8,156 nt of DNA from assembly GCA_050733695.1 (NCBI GenBank), contig JBOHTO010000114.1:1-8156 (forward strand). Direction: 5' to 3'. This document shows, one piece after another, positions 1-6,100 of this stretch (the first letter of the stretch is position 1; the number at the start of each line of letters is the position of its first letter). Below the pieces are notes generated by a model. That model searched no databases. It had not been told where the DNA came from and saw nothing but the letters and a program-made list of their open reading frames with translations. This DNA comes from JBOHTO01 sp050733695 (GTDB taxonomy: Bacteria > Gemmatimonadota > Gemmatimonadetes > Gemmatimonadales > Gemmatimonadaceae). Both the position numbers and the translations under genes were made by a program.

Positions 1-1855
1 CCGCAGCGCCGGCCGCCCCACCTGACTCCGCACCGGACGCGCTCTGCTGAGCGTACATCGACTGCCCCGCCTCGCCATACACGCGCGTCAGCTCTTCCTG
101 TGCGGCGCGGATCTCGGCGACATCGTCGCCCTTGAGCGCCTTGCGTGAACGCTCGATCGCGCCTTCGAGCCTGCTCTTGTGCTCCGCGGACAGCTTCTCG
201 GACCACTCCTTCGAGTTCTTCTCCACCTCGTACGTCATGCTGTCGAGCCGGTTGCGAAGGTCGATCTCCTCGCGCCGCTGCTTGTCCTCCGACGCATGCT
301 GCTCGGCGTCCTTGACCATGCGGTCGATCTCGCCTTCCGAGAGTCCGCTCGAAGCCTCGATCCGGATCTTCTGCTCCTTGCCCGTCGTCTTGTCCTTCGC
401 GGTTACGTGCAGGATGCCGTTCGCATCTATGTCGAAGGTGACCTCGACCTGCGGCACACCGCGCGGAGCGGGTGGAATCCCCGAGAGCTGGAACTTGCCG
501 ATCGTCTTGTTGTACTGCGCCAGCTCGCGCTCGCCCTGCAGCACGTGGATCTCGACCGTGGACTGATTGTCATCCGCGGTGGAGAACACCTCGGTCTTTT
601 TCGTCGGGATCGTCGTGTTCCGCGCGATGAGCACGGTCGTGACACCGCCCAGCGTCTCGATGCCGAGCGAGAGCGGTGTGACGTCCAGCAGCAGCACGTC
701 CTTCTGCTCACCGGTGAGCACAGCGCCCTGGATCGCCGCGCCGATCGCGACGACCTCGTCCGGATTCACACCCTTGTTGGGCTCCTTGCCGAAGAACTTC
801 TTCACGACCTCCTGCACCTTGGGGATGCGCGTCGAGCCGCCGACGAGAATCACCTCGTCGATCTCGCTCGGCTTGAGTGACGCATCCTTGAGTGCCTGCT
901 CCATGGGCGGGATCGTGCGCTGGATCAGATCGTCCACGAGCTGCTCGAACTTCGCGCGCGAGAGCGAGATGTTGAGGTGCTTGGGACCGCTCTGGTCGGC
1001 GGTGATGAAGGGGAGGTTGATGTCGGTCGACTGCGTGGTCGAGAGCTCCATCTTCGCCTTCTCCGCCGCCTCCTTGAGGCGCTGCAGCGCCATGGGGTCC
1101 TTCGAGAGGTCGATCGCCTGCTCCTTCCGGAACTCGGCGACGAGCCAGTCGATCACGCGCTGGTCGAAGTCGTCGCCACCGAGGTGCGTATCGCCGTTCG
1201 TGGACTTCACCTCGAACTGGCGCGAGCCCTCGACGTCGTACAGCTCGAGCACGGAGATGTCGTAGGTTCCTCCGCCGAGGTCGAAGACGGCTATCTTCTC
1301 ATCCTTCTTCTTGTCGAGGCCGTATGCGAGAGCCGCGGCCGTGGGCTCATTGATGATGCGGAGGACGTCGAGACCGGCGATCTTGCCGGCGTCCTTGGTC
1401 GCCTGGCGCTGCGAGTCGTTGAAGTACGCGGGCACGGTGACGACGGCCTTGGAGACCGAATGTCCGAGGTAGTCCTCGGCCGTCTGCCGCATCTTCTGCA
1501 GGATCATCGCGGAGATCTCGGGCGGCGTGTATCGTTTGCCCTGGACCTCGACCGTCGCGACCTCGTTCTGGCCGGCGACGACCCTGTACGGAACGCGCTT
1601 GGACTCGTCCTGGACCTCACCCACCTTGCGGCCCATGAAGCGCTTGATGGAGAAGACAGTGTTGTGCGGGTTCGTCACCGCCTGACGCTTGGCGATCTGC
1701 CCGACCAGGCGCTCGCCGTCCTTGGTGAAGCCGACCACCGAAGGTGTCACGCGTCCGCCTTCCGCGTTGGGGATCACGACCGGGTCACCGCCCTCCATGA
1801 CCGCGACTACCGAGTTCGTCGTGCCCAGATCGATTCCGATTACCTTGTCCGCCAT
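1..1855 (-). CDS. dnaK: Molecular chaperone DnaK (Hsp70), 3' end cut off by window edge
   Basis: Cytoplasmic Hsp70 chaperone. It binds exposed hydrophobic peptide segments and cycles between ATP and ADP states with DnaJ and GrpE. Reading the minus strand from the ATG at 1855-1853 gives MADKVIGIDLGTTNS, the Hsp70 phosphate-1 motif. The frame stays open to base 2, giving 618 residues. Also visible are Lys71 in SIKRF (E. coli Lys70), DLGGGTYDIS with Thr197 (E. coli Thr199), NEPTAAALAYG, and the interdomain linker DVLLLDVTP at 386-394. A substrate-binding domain and a charged helical lid follow. The visible C-terminus is an Ala/Gly-rich stretch after MYAQQ. Compared with the usual ~610-640 residues, only about 20-30 residues (the acidic EEVD-like tail) should be missing. 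The start is supported by TGAGG five bases upstream. It is divergent from the rhomboid gene. No CIRCE element is seen upstream. Confidence 0.98.
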   Translation of the reverse strand, partial: MADKVIGIDLGTTNSVVAVMEGGDPVVIPNAEGGRVTPSVVGFTKDGERLVGQIAKRQAVTNPHNTVFSIKRFMGRKVGEVQDESKRVPYRVVAGQNEVATVEVQGKRYTPPEISAMILQKMRQTAEDYLGHSVSKAVVTVPAYFNDSQRQATKDAGKIAGLDVLRIINEPTAAALAYGLDKKKDEKIAVFDLGGGTYDISVLELYDVEGSRQFEVKSTNGDTHLGGDDFDQRVIDWLVAEFRKEQAIDLSKDPMALQRLKEAAEKAKMELSTTQSTDINLPFITADQSGPKHLNISLSRAKFEQLVDDLIQRTIPPMEQALKDASLKPSEIDEVILVGGSTRIPKVQEVVKKFFGKEPNKGVNPDEVVAIGAAIQGAVLTGEQKDVLLLDVTPLSLGIETLGGVTTVLIARNTTIPTKKTEVFSTADDNQSTVEIHVLQGERELAQYNKTIGKFQLSGIPPAPRGVPQVEVTFDIDANGILHVTAKDKTTGKEQKIRIEASSGLSEGEIDRMVKDAEQHASEDKQRREEIDLRNRLDSMTYEVEKNSKEWSEKLSAEHKSRLEGAIERSRKALKGDDVAEIRAAQEELTRVYGEAGQSMYAQQSASGAESGGAAGAA

Positions 1856-1860
1856 TGCGA

Positions 1861-1865
1861 CCTCA
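1861..1865 (-). promoter_or_regulatory. Ribosome binding site of dnaK
   Basis: The minus strand reads TTGAGGTCGCAATG. The TGAGG core ends five bases before the ATG, which supports this start for dnaK. Confidence 0.7.
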
Positions 1866-1939
1866 ACGAGATATTGGTGACGCGGGGGGCCGAGCCGCCC
1901 GCAGAGAGCAGGGAAGTGGGAAGCAAGTGAGGGGCCGCT

Positions 1940-1958
1940 GTGGCTTGCCACATTGGCA
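1940..1958. promoter_or_regulatory. Overlapping short inverted repeats, possible operator
   Basis: GTGGC-TT-GCCAC (1940-1951) is a perfect 12-base palindrome. It overlaps a second inverted repeat, TGCCA-CAT-TGGCA (1946-1958). The central GCCA can pair with the TGGC on either side. The site lies about 70-85 bases from both divergent start codons, where a shared operator could act. Half-sites this short can arise by chance, so a regulatory role is only a suggestion. It does not fit the sigma-54 GG-N10-GC spacing. Confidence 0.3.
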
Positions 1959-2013
1959 GAGGTGTCCGAAGCGCGGTCGGGGTGACGGCGCCGCGGCGTC
2001 CGGCGCGACAACG

Positions 2014-2020
2014 AGGGAGG
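2014..2020 (+). promoter_or_regulatory. Ribosome binding site of the rhomboid gene
   Basis: AGGGAGG lies seven bases before the ATG at 2028. It is a strong Shine-Dalgarno match and fixes the start of the rhomboid protease. Confidence 0.8.
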
Positions 2021-2027
2021 CTGGGCA

Positions 2028-2801
2028 ATGATTCCCCTGAGCGACGACAATCCCACGCTGCGCATGCCCTTCGTCACCTGGCTGATCCTGGGCGGGATCG
2101 TGGCGACGTGGGTCCTCTTTCAGGGCGCCGGCTTCGATGAGCCCGCCCTCCTGGCGAGTGTCTGCAATCTCGGCATGGTCCCCGGCGAGCTGACGGGCGG
2201 GGCACCCATCGGGAGCGGTATTCGCATGGGTCCGGAGATGGCCTGCTTGATCGACAGCGAGCCGGTGAATCTCCTGACGCCGGTCACGTCCATGTTCCTG
2301 CACGGGAGCTGGAGCCATCTCATCGGGAACGCGCTCTTCCTCTGGGTGTTCGGCAACAACGTCGAGGACAGCATGGGTCGGGTTCGGTTTCCCATCTTCT
2401 ACCTGCTGTGCGGCTTGGCGGCCGCGGCGGCGCACGTGGTCGTGCAGCCCTCCTCGCCCGTGCCGACGGTGGGTGCCTCGGGGGCGATATCGGGCGTGCT
2501 CGGCGCGTATCTCGTGCTGTACCCGCGGGTGCGCGTGAACATGCTGTTCATCTTCGTGATCTTCTTCAAGGTGATTCCGCTGCCGGCGTGGCTGGTGCTC
2601 ATCTGGTGGTTCGCGTGGCAGGTGATCGCAGGACTACCCGAGCTCACGCAGGTAGCCGAGAGTGCTTCCGGAGGAGTGGCGGTATGGGCGCACGTGGGAG
2701 GATTCGTCGCGGGCGCGGTGCTCGTGAAACTGTTCGAGAACGACCGGCTCGTGGACACGCGCACGGCGATCCGGCACCAGCTCCACCCTGAGCATCCGTG
2801 A
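2028..2801 (+). CDS. Rhomboid family intramembrane serine protease
   Basis: 257-residue integral membrane protein of the rhomboid (peptidase S54) family, which cleaves transmembrane segments of other proteins within the bilayer. The catalytic serine is Ser151 in GASG (149-152), at the start of a hydrophobic helix. The catalytic histidine is His222 in AHVGGF in the last helix. The oxyanion/structural motif H-x4-H-x3-N is His92, His97 and Asn101 (GlpG His145, His150, Asn154). Hydrophobic segments lie at roughly 12-32, 98-112, 121-139, 150-166, 171-201 and 217-236, matching the usual six-helix core. Residues 40-85 form a loop between helix 1 and the HxxxxH motif. The short polar C-tail has no extra domain. 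The strong AGGGAGG decides the start. The stop overlaps the start of ppk1, so the two genes are probably co-transcribed and translationally coupled. The substrate is unknown. Confidence 0.93.
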   Translation: MIPLSDDNPTLRMPFVTWLILGGIVATWVLFQGAGFDEPALLASVCNLGMVPGELTGGAPIGSGIRMGPEMACLIDSEPVNLLTPVTSMFLHGSWSHLIGNALFLWVFGNNVEDSMGRVRFPIFYLLCGLAAAAAHVVVQPSSPVPTVGASGAISGVLGAYLVLYPRVRVNMLFIFVIFFKVIPLPAWLVLIWWFAWQVIAGLPELTQVAESASGGVAVWAHVGGFVAGAVLVKLFENDRLVDTRTAIRHQLHPEHP

Positions 2802-5800
2802 TGCGGTGGCGCCGGGGCGATGGGCCCGCGACCGATGACAGCCGCCCGCGGTTCGACATCCCGCGACCAGAGCAACTTCAGTGGCTCCTCGACGCGCCGC
2901 TCCCGCTCGGATTACGCTCGCTGCCGGCACTCCGCGCCTTTCATCGCGATATCTTCCTCGACGCCGTCGACGGTTCGCTGGCTGCGCGCGGCATCACCTG
3001 CCGCTTTCGCATCGGCGCGGACGACCGCCGGCATCTCACACTGGACGTTGGCATGCCCGCCGGCTCGGCGATGCCGGCGACACGCATGCGCTGCGGCGCG
3101 CGTGTTCCGGAGGCCGACCTCTGGACGGCACTCGATGCGGATAACGAACCGGCGCGCCGGCTGCGCGGCCTGATCGATCCGGCCCAGCTCGAGGTGGTGC
3201 TGCAGGTCGAGACGGAACGGAATATCCGGCAGACCATCGACGGCTGGCTGCGCAGGCCGCGCTTCGAGTTCGACTATGACCAGTGCGTCGTGCGGGATGC
3301 CGGTCTGTCGCGCTCATTTCGCCAGCTCTCCATTCGGCGAATCCGCACCGGCGGTCGCAGCCTGGAGCAGATCGCGCGCGGGGTGCAGGAGATGCATGCG
3401 CTTCACCCCGTGGTCGCCGACACGCGCGAGCGCGCGCAGCTCCTGCTCAAGTGGATGCAGCACGAGGCCGAAGCCCTGGCGAGCAGCGCCAGCCGGGTCG
3501 TCGTGCTCATCGGCCAGGACGATGATCGGATCGCGCTGCACGTTGAGGGTGCCACGGCTCGGCTGCCCATGCAGGACGGAAGCGGCGAGAGCGTGTGCCG
3601 TGAGCTCATGCGGCGGACGTTCGGCGCGGATGTGGAGAACGTGCTCCTCGTGGGCACGGCCCCTCCACGAGACCGTCGGCCGATGCTGGAGGTCTGGCTC
3701 GCACCGCACGCCGAGGCGCAGCGCCCGAACGACGGCACGCTCCCCACGCCCGGCGCGATCGAGTGGATGTCGGTGCGCCGCGCCGCCTCGCTCGCGGATG
3801 CTTCCGGCGTCGGCGACGAGGTGACGTCGGCGGCGCTGCGAATCCTGGCGCGCTCCGTCGTGCGCGACGCGCGACTAGCCGGTGGACGCACCCGGCAGTC
3901 GGGCGAGATGCCTGCGGCCGCGAGCGGCGGCTCCGCGGCCAGGGTGCCTGACACAGTGGGTGATCCCCCGGATCGTGTTCGCCGTCCGGTGAGTTCGCAG
4001 CTCATCGGAGCCGAGGAGAGCCAGCTCGATTTCGACGGGCGCGTGCTCGCGCTGGCCGAGGATCCAGAGATCCCCTTGCTCGAGCGTCTCCGATTTCTCG
4101 CGATCACCGGCAGCAACCTCGATGAACTGTTCATGGTTCGCGTGGGTGCGCTGAAGGCGGCCGGAGTGGAGCCGGCCGGCGAAGTCCTCGATGATGGTGA
4201 CGGGCTTGCGCCGGCCGAGCGGCTCGACGCCATCGCGCGGCTCGTACCCGGAATCGTGGCGCGGCAGGAGCGCTACTGGGAGCAATGCCGCGCCGATCTG
4301 GCTGCGCATGGCATCGCGGTGCTCGCCTGGGCCGATCTCGACGCGCCGCAACGGGCAGAGCTGCGCGAGTATTTCCGCGAGGACATCCTGCCGCTGCTCA
4401 CGCCTCTGGCGATAACGCTGAGCGCCGGCCACCCGTTTCCGTTGCTGCCACACCTCTCGCTCTCGGTCGCGGTCACCATCCTGGACGACGCCGGTGAGGC
4501 CGCTCATCTGGCTCAGATAGAAGTACCGGCCTCGCTGCCGCGGTTCGTCCACATGCAGGCCGGTCACGCTGTGGTCCCTGTCGAGGAGGTGATCCGCGCT
4601 AATCTGGAGCAACTCTATCCGAACGTGCGACTGGAACACGCGCATCTCTTTCGCGTAACGCGCCGAGCCGAAGTCCGACCGTTGAAACGCGCGGGGGCGC
4701 GATTGCTCGAAACCGTCGAGGAGGCGGCAGGGCGACGGTCGGGGGGGGGAGGGGGGGGCAGTGCAGTCGTGCGCATCGAGGTGGAGCGTGACATGCCACA
4801 ACTGCTGCGCGACCTGCTGATCCGCGAACTGCAGCGCGAGCAGAGTGCGACCGCGAGCCCGCTGGGTGCGAGCGATATCCATGAAGTGGGCAGTCTGCTC
4901 GATCTCGGTGCGCTGCACGAGTTGGCCGGGCTGGATCTGCCCCGGTTACGATTTCCGCCGTTCCGCGGCCGTTCGCCGCTCGATGGAGAGCGCCGCATAT
5001 TCGACGTGCTGCGCGAGGGTGACGTCCTCGTGCATCATCCCTACGACGACTTCGGGGAGACCGTGCTGCGCTTCTTCGCGGAAGCGGCGGACGATCCGGC
5101 GGTCGTGTCGCTGAAGCTCACCCTCTACCGCGCCGGCAAGCGCTCTCCGGTGGTGGACGCGCTTATCCGCGCAGCGAATGCGGGCAAGGACGTTGCCGTC
5201 TTCGTCGAGCTCAAGGCCCGCTTCGACGAGGAGCACAACGTGCGCTGGGCAAGGCAGCTCCAGCAGGCCGGTATCCACGTGGTGTACGGGCTTCCCGGGT
5301 TGAAGACGCACGCCAAGGTGGCGCTGGTGATTCGCCGCGAGGATGACCGACTGCGCCAGTACGTGCACATAGGCACCGGCAACTACAACGCCGACACGGC
5401 ACGGCAGTACACGGATCTCGGCCTGCTCTCGGCGAGCGAACTGCTCGGTACGGACGTCGCCGATCTCTTCAACGAGATCACCGGGTCATCGCTCGGCCCG
5501 CGACGAACGCCGCGCGGCTGCCTGGTGGCGCCGCGTCACCTGCTGCCCGGGCTCCTGAGTCGCATCGCGCGCGAGGTGGAACACGCGAAGGCGGGACGCG
5601 GCGGCCGGATCAGGGCGAAGATGAACGGACTGTCGGACGCCGAAGTCGTGCGCGCCCTGTACGACGCCTCGGGAGCCGGGGTGGAGATCGACCTGATCGT
5701 GCGGGGGATCTGCACCCTCCGGCCGGGCGTCCCCGGACTGTCGGAACGCATTCGCGTCGTGAGCTGTCTGGGCCGCTTTCTGGAACATGCGCGCATAGTG

Positions 5801-6052
5801 CATTTCGGCAACGGTGGCGATCCGGAGTACTTCATCGGTTCGGCCGACTGGCGGCGCCGCAACCTGCGCCGCCGCGTGGAACTGCTCGCACCGGTGACCG
5901 ACGCCGCATGCCGCGGCCGGCTCGACCGACTGCTCGATCTGGAAGTGCACGATCCAGCCGCGTGGGAACTGGGGCCGGACTGTACCTGGCGCCGTCGCGT
6001 GCGCGCAGCCGGCGCCGTTACCGCGCAGGAGTTGTTGTTGCGGGGGCTGTAA
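2798..6052 (+). CDS. ppk1: Polyphosphate kinase 1 with ~400-residue N-terminal CYTH-like and Nudix-like extension
   Basis: PPK1 reversibly transfers the ATP gamma-phosphate onto inorganic polyphosphate through a phosphohistidine. The protein has 1084 residues counted from the GTG at 2798; ATG 2801 is equally possible. The family norm is ~690-740. The core is ~400-1084: GSNLDE with Asn440 (E. coli Asn45), Arg778 and Arg808 (Arg375, Arg405), phosphorylated His838 in GLKTHAK (His435), Tyr871 (Tyr468), Arg969 (Arg564) and His997 in RFLEH (His592). It should be active. Residues ~18-220 resemble a CYTH domain: RG-x4-RFR at 64-71, LTLD at 80-83, and a final helix at ~188-220. The N-terminal ExExK metal motif is missing. 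Residues ~232-356 resemble a Nudix fold with a shortened, EE-lacking box (GESVCREL then RRTFG). A Pro/Gly/Ala-rich linker follows (~360-398). A Gly6 loop at 649-654 is encoded by poly-G. There is no good Shine-Dalgarno, so coupling to the rhomboid gene is likely. Confidence 0.95.
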   Translation: MMRWRRGDGPATDDSRPRFDIPRPEQLQWLLDAPLPLGLRSLPALRAFHRDIFLDAVDGSLAARGITCRFRIGADDRRHLTLDVGMPAGSAMPATRMRCGARVPEADLWTALDADNEPARRLRGLIDPAQLEVVLQVETERNIRQTIDGWLRRPRFEFDYDQCVVRDAGLSRSFRQLSIRRIRTGGRSLEQIARGVQEMHALHPVVADTRERAQLLLKWMQHEAEALASSASRVVVLIGQDDDRIALHVEGATARLPMQDGSGESVCRELMRRTFGADVENVLLVGTAPPRDRRPMLEVWLAPHAEAQRPNDGTLPTPGAIEWMSVRRAASLADASGVGDEVTSAALRILARSVVRDARLAGGRTRQSGEMPAAASGGSAARVPDTVGDPPDRVRRPVSSQLIGAEESQLDFDGRVLALAEDPEIPLLERLRFLAITGSNLDELFMVRVGALKAAGVEPAGEVLDDGDGLAPAERLDAIARLVPGIVARQERYWEQCRADLAAHGIAVLAWADLDAPQRAELREYFREDILPLLTPLAITLSAGHPFPLLPHLSLSVAVTILDDAGEAAHLAQIEVPASLPRFVHMQAGHAVVPVEEVIRANLEQLYPNVRLEHAHLFRVTRRAEVRPLKRAGARLLETVEEAAGRRSGGGGGGSAVVRIEVERDMPQLLRDLLIRELQREQSATASPLGASDIHEVGSLLDLGALHELAGLDLPRLRFPPFRGRSPLDGERRIFDVLREGDVLVHHPYDDFGETVLRFFAEAADDPAVVSLKLTLYRAGKRSPVVDALIRAANAGKDVAVFVELKARFDEEHNVRWARQLQQAGIHVVYGLPGLKTHAKVALVIRREDDRLRQYVHIGTGNYNADTARQYTDLGLLSASELLGTDVADLFNEITGSSLGPRRTPRGCLVAPRHLLPGLLSRIAREVEHAKAGRGGRIRAKMNGLSDAEVVRALYDASGAGVEIDLIVRGICTLRPGVPGLSERIRVVSCLGRFLEHARIVHFGNGGDPEYFIGSADWRRRNLRRRVELLAPVTDAACRGRLDRLLDLEVHDPAAWELGPDCTWRRRVRAAGAVTAQELLLRGL
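2849..3457 (+). other. Degenerate CYTH (triphosphate tunnel)-like domain of ppk1
   Basis: This encodes about residues 18-220. The order of elements follows CYTH proteins: a first strand and PEQLQWLL helix, an arginine-bearing strand after RG (Arg69, Arg71), a HLTLD strand, a strand with Arg141 and Arg144, an acidic strand FEFDYD, then FRQLSIRR in place of the E-x-E strand. A closing helix at 188-220 ends with DTRERAQLLL, where CYTH proteins usually have SKxERG. The metal-binding glutamates at the first strand and at the E-x-E strand are not present, so hydrolysis seems unlikely while basic tunnel residues remain. The assignment is by eye and not by profile search. Confidence 0.55.
3491..3865 (+). 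other. Degenerate Nudix-like domain of ppk1
   Basis: This encodes about residues 232-356. A hydrophobic strand RVVVLIGQ is followed by ARLPMQDGSGESVCREL and RRTFG. This resembles the Nudix pattern LPGG-x-GE-x7-REL-x-EE-x-G, but it is about three to four residues shorter in the helix and has Arg-Arg in place of the catalytic Glu-Glu. LEVWLA and IEWMSVRRAASLAD then match the usual late strands and the 'W-x-S-xx-E/A-x-L' ending. It is probably a non-catalytic relic or binding module. The assignment is inference. Confidence 0.4.
4741..4758 (+). repeat. Poly-G tract (G9-A-G8) inside ppk1
   Basis: Nine guanines, one adenine and eight guanines encode most of a six-glycine run (residues 649-654). 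The run sits in a loop between LLETVEEAAGRR and the VVRIEVERDMP strand of the kinase core, where E. coli PPK1 has no glycine run. Homopolymers of this length are prone to replication slippage, which would frameshift the kinase upstream of both active-site histidines. The tract could also form a G-quadruplex on the coding strand. It is in frame as given. Confidence 0.9.
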
Positions 6053-6100
6053 GCTCCTCGCGCCGCCGCGCGCGAACGCTCACGCGCCTTCGCGGCACGG
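6053..6100. terminator. Convergent gene junction with weak imperfect hairpin
   Basis: ppk1 ends at 6052 and the opposing gene ends at 6080, leaving 27 bases. GCCGCG (6065-6070) can pair with CGCGGC (6091-6096), with CGCG (6071-6074) and CGCG (6083-6086) continuing the stem across a four-base bulge. No T-tract follows on either strand, and the stem runs into the end of the minus-strand gene. A shared bidirectional terminator is possible but weakly supported, because GC-rich DNA yields such pairings easily. Confidence 0.22.

Larger units (their letters stand above)
1856..2027. promoter_or_regulatory. Divergent intergenic region between dnaK and the rhomboid gene
   Basis: These 172 non-coding bases must hold the promoter for dnaK on the minus strand and probably the one for the rhomboid-ppk1 pair on the plus strand. 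Reading both strands, I could not find a convincing sigma-70 or sigma-32 hexamer pair. There is also no CIRCE (TTAGCACTC-N9-GAGTGCTAA) and no HAIR-type repeat. The only clear structure is a cluster of short inverted repeats at 1940-1958, listed separately. The region keeps the high GC of the surroundings. Confidence 0.6.

Noticed and set aside
132..1930. Long plus-strand open frames opposite dnaK (up to 317 codons)
   Set aside because: The minus strand encodes an intact DnaK throughout. The plus-strand frames are antisense shadows caused by high GC at third positions and have no recognisable protein features.
1940..1960. Possible sigma-54 promoter (TGGC...TTGGCA)
   Set aside because: The spacing between GG and GC is not the required ten bases, and the -12 element does not match.
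3870..4000. Possible gene boundary, with the extension and PPK1 as two separate genes
   Set aside because: The frame is continuous with no stop, and the segment reads as a Pro/Gly/Ala-rich linker. I saw no ribosome binding site and convincing start just before the PPK1 core. A single fused product is the simpler reading.
3875..4918. 347-codon minus-strand open frame opposite ppk1
   Set aside because: It overlaps the conserved start of the PPK1 core on the other strand, and its translation has no family-like or membrane/secretion features.
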